The notes beneath the pieces were generated by a model. The model did not search any database. It was not told the DNA's origin and was given only the letters and a program-made list of their open reading frames with translations. From Chelonoidis abingdonii (lineage: Eukaryota > Chordata > Testudines > Testudinidae): DNA of 64,000 nucleotides. The stretch covers positions 26,278,062 through 26,342,061 of the forward strand of contig NC_133778.1 of assembly GCF_003597395.2 (NCBI RefSeq), read 5' to 3'. The position numbers were made by a program, and so were the translations under genes. Positions 43,669-53,539 of the stretch are shown here, one piece after another; positions within the stretch are counted from its first letter, which is position 1, and every line of letters begins with the position of its first letter.

Positions 43669-43679
43669 CTACCAGCAGC

Positions 43680-44890
43680 AAATGGGGGTGAACTTTAAGA
43701 CTTAATTAGGTTTTAACCTTGCTTTGAGATCTTTTAGCATGCACCCGTACATTAATAAATTCCGACATAGGGTCCCATAGATTTCACGTCCATCTCAGGG
43801 ATGTTTATGCAAAATATGTAGCTCCCAAAATTTAAGGACTTGGAGCTTCAGTGCAAAATTTTAGGAGTCTGTAGATTAGAAAGTCTTTTATAAAATTGCC
43901 TGATGTGGAGCTGGAAATTTTTGATGTGAACATATTTTCTTTGTTTTCATTTTTAAAAAGGTAAACGTGAAATAACTTTACTCCATCGGTTTTCAGTTCC
44001 ACAATAATTTGAAAAATGTACATAAAGCACATGAATAAGTATTGATTCTATTAAGCATTCTGTGCTGCACCAGTGGCACAAAATACATTCATTGCAAATG
44101 TACTTTCTTTGCAAATTCATACATTATTATTTATAGCCCTTTTTACTAAGTCACTGTATTAGCTTCTCTAATCTTTGTTGTTTTTCTTTATGTTCTTCAT
44201 CTTCCCTGTAATAATACAAAGGAGTCTGAATGTGCTCAAATATGCAGATAAAAGGCTTTTTTATATAGGAACAATAGGTAAAAACCCACTAATGAAATGT
44301 GATATTCTCCATCTTGGTTTGACACTGGTGACAACTTCAAATTCTCTAGGGTTTTACTGAGTGTTTAAAACTTGTTGCATAACTTTAGCGTGAAGAAGCA
44401 AAGAAAATCATTTCAAAACCAGACGAATAGCTGTTCAGAGACTCTTTCCCTTCTCACACCTTCTTACTGATTTGTAACTTGAAGAGTACATAGGAATCAC
44501 CAAGTTCCCAGAAAAATCAGACCCATCCATTGATTTGTATGGGCACCCAATACAATGGACATTGAAACTCAATACCTTTGCATATCCAGTCAATCTATTT
44601 CTTTACACTAGAATGAATAAACTCATTGCTGTATGACAAGTTTTCATACAAGTCAGAACCCATCGGAAACCAGACTACATTCAGTTTTTGTAACTCTCAT
44701 GAACTTTAATCAAAGGTCAGTAAAATCCTTGGGCAATGTACTGTTATTATGGAGGTGTCTCTGGAGTTAGTTCAGTAAAGAGCTATCTAGCAAAAGAGGC
44801 AAGATTGTGTTACAATTCACATTGCCACGTGCTGGGCTAAGGGTGGCAGGTACTTCTTACTCCATGAGATAAACCTCTTTTTTTCTCATA
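43680..44890. other. Unassigned AT-rich stretch
   Basis: No gene or confident repeat. Confidence 0.4.
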
Positions 44891-44892
44891 TA

Positions 44893-45760
44893 GATTCATA
44901 GATTCATAGACACTAGGACTGGAAGGGACCTCGAGAGGTCATCGAGTCCAGTCCCCTGCCCTCATGGCAGGACCAAATACTGCCTAGACCATCCCTAATA
45001 GACATTTATCTAACCTACTCTTAAATATCTCCAAAGATGGAGATTCCACAACCTCCCTAGGCAATTTATTCCAGTGTTTAACTACCCTGACAGTTAGGAA
45101 CTTTTTCCCTAATGTCCAACTTCAATCTTCCCTGCTTGCAGTTTAAGCCCATTGTTTTCTTGTTCTATTCATTACAGGCTAAGGTGAACAAGTTTTTCTC
45201 CCTCTCCTGAATAAACCCTTTTAGTACCTGAAAACTGCTTCATTGTCCCATCTCTGTTCTCTTTTCCAAAACTAAATAAAACCAATTCTTTCAGCCTTCC
45301 TTCATAGGTCATGTCTCAAGACTTTAATCATTCTTGTTGCTTACCCTGGACCTCCCAATTTCTCCCACATCTGTCTTGAAATGCAGTGCCAGAACTCGGA
45401 CAAATACTCCAAGTTTGAGGCCTAACCAGTGCAGAGTAGAGCGGAAGAATGACTTTCGATGTCTTGTTATTACAACACACCTGTTAATGCATCCCAGAAT
45501 CACATTTGCTTTTTTTGCACAGTATCACACGTTGACTCAATATTTACGCTTGTTGGTCCACTATGATCCTAGATCGAACCCCACTTGTTATACCTTTCCA
45601 GCAGGATTGGGAGCCATTAATAACTACTCTCTGAGTATGGTTATCCAGCCAGTTATGCACCCACCTTATAGTAGCCCCATCTAAATTGTATTTGTCTAGT
45701 TTATCGATAAGGATATCATGCGAGACCATATCAAATGCCTTACTAAGGTCTAGTCTATTT
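44893..45760 (-). mobile_element. CR1 LINE 3' region with internal deletion
   Basis: The + strand begins with two gattcata units (the antisense CR1 tail), then ggactggaagggacctcgag, aggtcatcgagtccagtccc. On the minus strand, 45729-45575 reads SHDILIDKLDKYNLDGATIR, then a stretch to SQSCWKGITSGV, the conserved RT block just before the catalytic region. After ITSGV the sequence jumps to the C-terminal/3' UTR part, so the segment with the catalytic box is deleted. Other stops and frameshifts are present. The 3' UTR is well preserved. Confidence 0.9.
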
Positions 45761-45914
45761 TCATCTACTCTTATTCTTTTCCTGTCACAGATTTCCCCCC
45801 TACCCCCTCACCTTCCTTTTTACCTACTGAGCATCAGGGCATATGTTTCTGATTTTACATATAGAAGAGACTACTGAATAGGAGACTAGAATTTATAGGA
45901 CATCAAAAGTCACT

Positions 45915-46025
45915 GGGTCTGATTCTCTACTCCTTATAGCAGTTTTATGCTGGTGTAACTCTATTGAAATCAATGAGTGTGCACATTTGTATTATATCAG
46001 TGCAATAGAATGGAGAATCTGACCC
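45915..46025. mobile_element. Small old inverted-repeat element
   Basis: The ends gggtctgattctc (45915-45927) and gagaatctgaccc (46013-46025) are inverted at 12 of 13 positions. The centre contains attgaaatcaatga, typical of an old amniote MITE family. Confidence 0.7.
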
Positions 46026-46029
46026 CAAT

Positions 46030-47210
46030 AAGTGCATCTATTCAGGGGCAAATTTTTCGAAAGATAATATTATAGTCAATCATTATTCTCATAATTCAAC
46101 ATATTGTAAATACAAATTTAATTTTTGTATATAAAATTCTGTATTGTTACAGCCGATTAAACACATTCACTTTCATCCCTTGTTTGTATGATTATTGGAT
46201 GTATAATCAATAAGCCGTGGATGGGCGCAAATTTTTTCTCTTTTCAGAGATACTGATCATAACAACCATAAACAAAATGATGCACAAAAATGCTGTAAAA
46301 CTGCTACATGTCTCACTGTTTGTTAATAATTTCAGTTGTTTCACTGAAGACTGAACATCTTTGCCTGAATATTTTCACACTTAAAATCTGTTTAATTTTT
46401 TTCCCTGATAAAATATTTTCATGGAACAGAAATATAGTGTAAAAATAAAAAACATATGCTGGCATTAAAAATAACAAGTTCAAAAGTATTTTCTGGTATT
46501 TATTTTGGTTCCTAGGTAGGCTATCACAATGTTAATTTTAGAAACTCTAGCCCAGCAACAGACACTTAGGAACAAAATGATGTACAACAAGCAGCAACAT
46601 TTTAACTGCAGACGATAGGTTTATGGTCTTATTTATAGCTTCCTTCACTTTATTAGGTTTTAGGAAATGTTTATTCCTTTGGGGTTTCCCTGTGTATATG
46701 CTATTTTAACCCTTGGACCTAGATTTTAGGCTGTATCCTGTCAGTTTTCCTCAAATATTTAATTTATGAAAAGACAAAACATAAAACTATGTATATGTAG
46801 ATTTAAAATGTCTGACAAATGAAGTGATTATAACTAATTATCATTACATTTAACTTCCAGCAATATTGGCTTCTTTTTCTAAATAAATATACAATTTTTT
46901 TGTGTGTTAATCTTGAAGCAAATACAAGGAATCATTAATACTTATGTTAGAGGTTATAGGGAAACAAAAACCCAAAGTTTAAAGATTTATTAATATTACA
47001 CATTTTAATAAGTAAAATCTAATAATGTTGATTTGTTTTGTACCAATAGAAATTAAACATAGAATGCCAAATTCTTAGCCGGTATAAATTAGCATAAGTC
47101 TGCTGAACTCAATCAGCAATGCAGGTGCAGATTTACACCCATACTTTTTAATCTTTTTAATCAGTTTTTACTTTTCATACCCCCTTTTGCAAACTCATCC
47201 ACTCTTAACT
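46030..47210. other. Unassigned AT-rich stretch
   Basis: Strongly AT-rich. At 47069-47145, ccaaattcttagccggtata ... gcagatttacaccc resembles the same old inverted-repeat family as 45915-46025. No gene is seen. Confidence 0.4.
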
Positions 47211-47214
47211 TAAA

Positions 47215-47590
47215 ACTAGACCTAGCTGGAAATTTGTCAACACAACATTTTTGTTGGAAAATGCTGCTTTGTCATAATCAAACCTTTTTGCAGGAAAAGA
47301 TTAGTTTTTGACAATTTTGTTGACTAAAAATTGATTTAAAAAATTCAAAATTGTTGAAATGTTTCATTTTGACACTTTTTTAAAAAATTAAGTTCTGTTT
47401 TTTTGAATTTGAAATGACTTTTTGTTAAGAAAGCTTTTGATTGACCTGAACTAATTTTTTTGCGTATTTTCAGTTCATGAAAAATTGAGATTTCAATTTT
47501 TTTCATTCTGATTTGTGAAGAAAAATCTTTTTTGATACATCAGACATTATTTGTAGTTTGGAAATACTGCTTCCTGCCCAGCTAAATGTA
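47215..47590. repeat. AT-rich foldback element
   Basis: It starts near tagacctagctggaaatttg and ends near ttcctgcccagctaaatg. The sequence is dominated by ttttgaca/tgtcaaaa and aaatttt-type motifs on both strands, like AT-rich foldback MITEs of turtles. The ends are approximate. Confidence 0.5.
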
Positions 47591-47599
47591 AAACACTGA

Positions 47600-48300
47600 T
47601 TCCAAGAGCTATGTTTTGTCAGAAAATCATACTGTCAGGAGAAATTATGAATATAAATGGTATTCCTCTGAACAACGGTGAAAAGCTGTCAACTCCAACA
47701 ATGCATTGTGTTTAGAGTACAATAAAAGTATAAACTTGAAAACTATTTCCAGGTGGCTTTTTATTTGAGTGGACTCTTAAAGTGAAGAGTCCTGTCATTT
47801 ACTTCTTGTTACTTAGTGTAATGATCAAGTAGGCAAGAACAAAAATAGAATATTTTCCCCTTTTAAACTACTTCATATGTAGCTGCCTTGATTTCCTGAC
47901 TCATTTTCTTCATGATGTCTTTAATTCTGTATTGCTTTCACTGCTATTATTATTAATAACTTTTCCCATGTATGATGTGCTAAATCATTTTAATACAGCT
48001 AATTGGGTAGCGTGAAATGTAAATACCAATAACATGTTGAAAAGAGAAATATGTCAAAGTCCTTTTGTCTTGCTGACAGGTTATAAACCCAGACTGGTTC
48101 AATCTTATAAGGTTTAAATTTTAATGAAATAAGCAAAACTCAGGCTCAAGTAGATAGCTTTCAGTTATTACTTCAGATCACTCAGCTACAAGGAAGAAGT
48201 ACGTTATCATTTATTTATTGATTGCATTGTTTGAGTTATTTTGCTCTTAACAGCTGTTTTGAACAAAGTATTTTAAATGATTAACAATGTTTCAACAGGA
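47600..48300. other. Unassigned AT-rich stretch
   Basis: Nothing recognised. Confidence 0.4.
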
Positions 48301-48301
48301 A

Positions 48302-48921
48302 TGTCACAGTTACAAGGCTAACTGAACCTCTGTCCCCTCTTCTGGTCTCACTGTGTGCAGCCCTTCATATGTTAGGTCTTCTACCTTCACCTCTTCTTAG
48401 GTGGAATCCTGCAATTCTACCACTCTTAGACCAAGCCTCTGGATTATAGCACTCTCCATATTAACTGTGTTTACACTGTAGGTCTGAATGGATTCAGCAC
48501 CTAAGTCATCCCTTTGGAAACTTGCGACCAGTGATTAACGCTGTGACCAGACAAAGTATAACATAAAATAGAGGATTTAAACCAATAAAACAGTTACACC
48601 CATGTCCATTTCACCCTAAGCCCTACCATCATGTGGTAGTGAGACAGGCAGGTTTCGCTTCTTCAGACCCTCCAATCTGTCTGTCAGTCTGTTCCCCACA
48701 AACAGGCCCTTGAGAACTGCTTCTAGGAAGTGCCTTTTATCTGTTTAGTGCCTTTTGACCTTTTCAATCCACACTTGGCAAAACAAGTCCTGTAAGTTTG
48801 GCTGAAGCCTGGAAGTAGCATCTTCTCAGCTAATAGTATAGTGTTTCAGGCATTGTGTCTTTAGGACCAGGAGGCTGCTTATCTGGAGCTATTGTGTTGC
48901 TTTCTGAATAGTTTCCTAACA
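48302..48921 (-). mobile_element. Putative old solo LTR
   Basis: Read on the minus strand it begins tgttaggaaactattcagaa and ends ccttgtaactgtgaca, giving TG...CA termini with short inverted ends. The unit is 620 bases. The composition and the internal tattttatgttatac/ggtttaaa text are LTR-like. Flanking pentamers (aggaa and tgaaa on the + strand) agree at only three positions when aligned on gaa, so the duplication is not convincing. No related copy lies in the window. Confidence 0.35.
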
Positions 48922-48924
48922 TGA

Positions 48925-50230
48925 AATTGTTATTAAACTAAAACAACATATGCATACAGTAAGCATCATAATAACCCTTTATAACCTGGCTATAACTATC
49001 CCAATAATTAGATTACCTACATTAAGTTAATGCAGGGCTGCATGGACAGCCCTGGAGGGTAGAGAGGTTCTTCATCCATTGAACAAGAACAGCACAGGCA
49101 ATGGCAGGCCAGGCTTCCTCACACTGTTAAAATATCGTGTCTCCTTCCAGGTTCAAAGGAGGACAACAATGTCAGATTGTCAACAAAGGGAAAACTTGTG
49201 GTTTTAGTTATAAGTATGGAGCCTTCGATTGACGCTACCATTTCATTTCATTTAAGTAACTATCAAATGATAGCAACTTTTGGTAACTCTTTCACTTGAT
49301 TTCATAGCAGAGTCTTAGAGTTTAAAGGCTCTTTATCCTGCTGTCAGTCTCCTGAACCACCTAATCCTTGGACATTTGACATCACTAAGCCCTACCATGC
49401 TGAGTCAGAGCCACTGAAGTAAAAATAATAGTAATTTTCTATTTATGTACAAATGATACTGGTAAGCAGCCTCAGCAAGTGTATCACTTAAGTACAGCTT
49501 TCATCCAACTCTTTAAGCGAAAGACATCATGGACTGAACAGATATCTCATATTCGATTGCTGCTTTCTATAACAAAACATCAGACGAGTCCCTTGAGTTC
49601 TTTATGACCAGCCTTATGAATTAAGTATTAATTCAGTTGTCTGTCTGCTTTCTGTACACAGCCACCAATCAGTCTTACTTTGCCTGCACTGTGAGGCCAA
49701 CAGGAAAAGGTGGACCCTCTCCTGTATTCTGGGAGAGGAGTGTATTTTTTCCAGGTGTAGGGGACTGGTTGACTAGTTCATTTAGGGAGGGATCTAAGCA
49801 GCAATGTTCACATCTTGATCAAGATCCACATTTTTACAAACCGCAGGAGCATTCATATGGGTCAGCAGCAGAGTTTGGCTCCAGATAAGAGTTCAGGAGA
49901 TTTTTGTATTTTGGGTTTTAGTTCAAGTTCTCTCCTAAAGAGATGTGTCTCCTAGAGCTGTCATAGTCAAAGGGTGCTTGAGGATAAGCTTTCATTTCCT
50001 AGAAAAGTGGTTTCCATCATATACAAGATTTACAGTTTAGTTCAATGGCTCTCAGCCCCCCTACTATACAAATTGTTCCAGCACTCCTAAGTAGATTACC
50101 CAAGGTTAGACAAAATAGGACTTGGGACCTGTGATGTGTGTCAAAGATGAAATCAGAAGTGTCCTGGTGAAATACAGTGAAATCAGGACATATCTGCAGA
50201 TTTGTGAGAAACTGCTTAATGAAAAGAATG
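48925..50230. other. Unassigned stretch
   Basis: A possible exon-like segment after ctgctttctgtacacag (ending 49664) has a weak donor (gtgtag) and I do not propose it. Near 50041, caatggctctcagccc could be a fragment of a hAT-type terminal repeat. Confidence 0.35.
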
Positions 50231-50231
50231 C

Positions 50232-51415
50232 AAAGGAATGATTGAGGGGAATATGTACAAGCAACCTCACAAGACATCACCATGGTGGAGACTCAGACAG
50301 CCCAAAAGATGATGAATGTAGGATGGAATTCTTAATTCTCTGTACTGGAAAAATTCCCAACAAGTGGTTCAAGAGCACAATGGTCCACATCTTTAAGCAT
50401 AAAGGAGATGACAAGAATGTAATTACTGACCCATCATTTTAAGGTCACCTGATGATGTTTGAAAAGAATGATCAAGAAAAGACTTTCAGACGAGCTGGAG
50501 CATCAAGGAAGTGACAATGAATTCAGATTTATTCCAGGAAGGTCAACAATGGATGCAGTGTTTGCAGCACAAGAAATGCAGGAGAAGTATAAGGAATTTG
50601 CAGTGTGTGTGTGTGTGTGTGGCTGTAAAGAAGGTTTGTCACAGTTCCTAGAGAATAATTATGATGTGCCTTGGTAGCACAATATGCTGGAGACATGATC
50701 AGATAATCATGGACGTGCATGGGTATAGCACCGCAGTAGTGAGAAACAGCTGAGGCTACAGTGAGTTACTGTTGAGGGTAGGTTTACATCAAGGATCATT
50801 AAGCTCACCCCTATTTGTGACTGTAATGAACACCTTGATGCAGGAGATTAGTGAAAAGCATGCTGTCCTAATGACATATTGTGCCATGAAGATAAATATG
50901 GACTGAAAAGGGACCTAGAGCTACGGAAGGCTGCATTAAACAAAAATGGCTTATGAATCAGCTGACAAAAGATGGAATACATGCATTGCTTCACTGAGAG
51001 GAACAATGAGAAGCCAGCACAACTACATGGCATAGAGTTAAAGTATGTGCAACAATTTAAATACCTCAGTTCAGTGATGATGGGAATGTGGATGCAGGCT
51101 TTAGGAGTCATGTAAAAAGAGCACTTGGTGTAAATCAAGGGAATTTTTATGAGATAAGAACATGCCAAATAAATAAAAGGAAACTACATGAGATCATGAC
51201 TGGGCCAGCTATGACATTGGGTCAGAATGGTGGCCAATGAGGAAAAGACAAGAACAGCTATTTCATATTGCTGAAATGAGAATGTTCATGTGGATGCTGG
51301 GTAAGATGAGAGCTAATATTAATGAAATGGTATGAGCCAGGATGCATGTAGCCCCCATCATGGAAAAGAAGAGGGAGTATCAGTTGAGATGGCTGGGTCA
51401 TGTGAGATGTACACT
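50232..51415 (+). mobile_element. RTE-clade LINE relic (reverse transcriptase)
   Basis: RTE elements encode an endonuclease-RT. On the + strand, 50347-50409 reads GKIPNKWFKSTMVHIFKHKG, matching the RT entry block (the 'W...PI(F)K.KGD' pattern). At 50522-50563 it reads FRFIPGRSTMDAVF, the conserved FGF-x-PGRST-type block. Later fragments (KYVQQFKYLSSVMM around 51035-51080; AEMRMF near 51270) fit the C-terminal half, and yqlrwlghv-like text is recognisable near 51375-51405. Stops and frameshifts are frequent, and a (GT)n microsatellite at 50601-50620 interrupts the RT region. It is inactive and old. Confidence 0.8.
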
Positions 51416-51599
51416 GCAGCCCCATTCCAGGCATCTGGGCACATAAGCCCCAGAGAAATGCATAAACTGCAGAAAGATAGGCATTTGTCTACTTAAATTG
51501 CCTGCAGGGCCTGACCAGTAAGGATGCTCTGAGTTGCCTAGCAGGATTGAGCCCTTATAGATGAGCTTGCACAATACAGTCAATGAGTGAAAGTGGTGG

Positions 51600-52360
51600 A
51601 GGACCTCCCTCATCACTTTTAGCCCGGTGGTCAGAATACTCACCAGGGAGCCCCTGGTTCAAGTTCCTCCTCTGCCTAAGGGAGAGAGAGGTTTTGAATT
51701 GGAATCTTCCACTTCTCAGGTGAGTGGCCCGAACAGTAGGCTATAGAATATTTTGATGTGTAGCTCCCTTCATATCTTCTTTATTGTAGGAGTAGACTAA
51801 ATAATGGAAGAATCACTAGGCAAGAGACAGAGAGAATGCACATGAGAATAACTGCATACCTGGCTTTTTAGAGCACTCATGTAAGAGACCCAGGATCCAG
51901 TCTCCTTGCTCCAGATATGCTTTAATTAACTCAAGTGAGTACCCTAAACATGGGACTAAAAGCTATGAAGTCCTCCTTGCCCTCTCCCCTGTCCCTCTTC
52001 GGCTTCTTGACAAAATGGCATAGGTGCCTAATGCCAAGAAAGGGTATACAATGAGAATTCCAAGCTCAGAGAGGTGAATCCCTGGGAACCAGATTTTGCT
52101 GCTTGTCTCTGAGAGAAGGGTGAGACTTAGCACATACTTCCCAACCTGGCACCTCCCATGGACTGGTTTAGGTGGAAGCTGTCTGGCATACTGGCTTTTG
52201 TGAATCTCATTCAGAGGTGCCTATTTCTCTGCATTCATTGTATACAGTGCCTAACCTAGGTTTGTGAATTCCTGTGATTTTTCTAGACACCTAAAAGTTA
52301 GGTGTGGCAATGCTTGTTGTCACCATGCTTACATTCCTTTCTGAATCTAGCCCAAAATGT
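51600..52360 (+). mobile_element. Old repeat with tRNA-like head and inverted ends
   Basis: A tagcccggtgg motif (51620-51630) and ggttcaagttc (51656-51666) match RNA polymerase III A and B boxes at tRNA-like spacing. In addition, 51620-51646 is imperfectly inverted relative to 51718-51745 (aggtgagtggcccgaacagt), so a foldback origin is also possible. The remainder (to about 52360) carries aggtgcctaatgcc and cacctaaaagttaggtg motifs seen in old turtle repeats. Confidence 0.5.
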
Positions 52361-52364
52361 ATAA

Positions 52365-52840
52365 TGGGTAGGACAATTTAGGAGCTTAAACTGTCTGTAG
52401 ATGGGACTGGTAAATAATTACTGAGAGGTGAGATGTTGCACAAAACAGTTGGAATAGAAGAGTATTTCATACCCTGCTTAAAAAGCATCGTTGGGATAGC
52501 AGCTGAGCATTGGTTGCTGTTTTGTTTGATTCTCTTTTCTTTTCTTTTTTTTTTTTAATTGGTTGTATACATCAGTGAAGGATCTTGGTTTCTAATGGAA
52601 TGACCACTTTATTCAATAAAGTAGAATACCACCATGAGGTATTTCTATTTCTAAATAAGAGCTGCAATTGTAAGAATACTTGGAAGTTTGTTTGTTGTAA
52701 ATGAAAGGGCAGCTGGAAGATTATATAATTTTTTCTTTTGTGTAGGAGCTGGAAATTAAACAAGGAGGGGGTGGTGCAGTGTCCTTTTCAACATATTGAA
52801 AGGGGGCTGAATGTGTGTGTGTGTATTTGTTTTTCTGCAG
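52365..52840. other. Unassigned AT-rich stretch ending in an acceptor-like tract
   Basis: A CT/T-rich run lies at 52530-52558. The last 30 bases (tgtgtgtgtatttgtttttctgcag) form a good splice-acceptor-like sequence before candidate exon C. Confidence 0.4.
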
Positions 52841-52882
52841 AAACAACATCACATAGCACCGGGGCCTGCTTATCAAGCGGTG
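52841..52882 (+). CDS. Candidate exon C of an unidentified gene
   Basis: The 42 bases lie between a strong acceptor-like tract (tttgtttttctgcag) and a gtgagt donor. In the phase left by candidate exon B it reads KQHHIAPGPAYQAV with no stop and leaves phase 0. One other frame is also open, so phase is weaker evidence here than for A and B. It is more GC-rich than its surroundings and keeps two CpGs. I do not recognise the peptide. No later exon was found in the remaining 11 kb of the window. Confidence 0.35.
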
Positions 52883-53139
52883 GTGAGTCAGATTTATCCT
52901 AAACAAAGAATAAATCTATGCACAAAAGCAAGTGACAGGCATATCTGACATGTTAGAAAAGATATTTTTAAAATGTAGATGCTTTTAATTATCTACTAAG
53001 CTAGTTTTTTTTCCCCAAACAGAAGACTATAGCTGGATTGTGTGGCTGGCATGGAGAGGCAGCCATGGGGATGGGGGCTGGAAAGGGAACCCTTTCTTCT
53101 CTCATCAACAGTGGATTCTCCTGTCTTGCAGGGCTGGAC

Positions 53140-53537
53140 CCAGCTCCCTACTCTGGGCGTTGTGTCCTAGCTCTTGGGGTCATGGTGCCACTCAGGACCA
53201 AACCTCCATAGCACTGTGACCCATGTGCCAGGTCATAATGCCTGAGTGGGGAGCTGGTCCCAGTCCAGGAGGACAGGAGTCACCACTGTGGGATGAATGT
53301 GGGACCAGCTTGCTCTGCGTCCTGCCTCCTCCCAGCACCTCCCCTCTGCACTGGGCCAGGATTATGGTTACAGTGCCAATGCACAGGGAGCTGCTGTGAG
53401 TGGTCAGTGCCCCCTTGGTGCAGGGAGGAGAATATTGCTAGCCTTTGACTTTGGGCCCCTCCTTGGATCCTGGATAGGTTGCAAAAGAGGCAAAATGCAG
53501 TTGGTGGGTCACCTTGGAAAAAGTTTGGAAACCGCTG
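53140..53537 (-). mobile_element. hAT-type MITE (right terminus clear)
   Basis: On the minus strand the element begins cagcggtttccaaacttttt followed by ccaaggtgacccacc, the familiar 'cag-ggttctcaaac' hAT terminal repeat with 'gggtcgcgaccc'-like text. The other terminus is not clear, so the left limit is approximate. A 164-codon + frame (53297-53791) crosses the element boundary and is not a gene candidate. Confidence 0.6.
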
Positions 53538-53539
53538 TT

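Noticed and set aside
49665..49755. Exon-like segment after tgctttctgtacacag
   Set aside because: It has an open frame, but the donor (gtgtag) is poor and an in-frame stop would follow quickly if read through.
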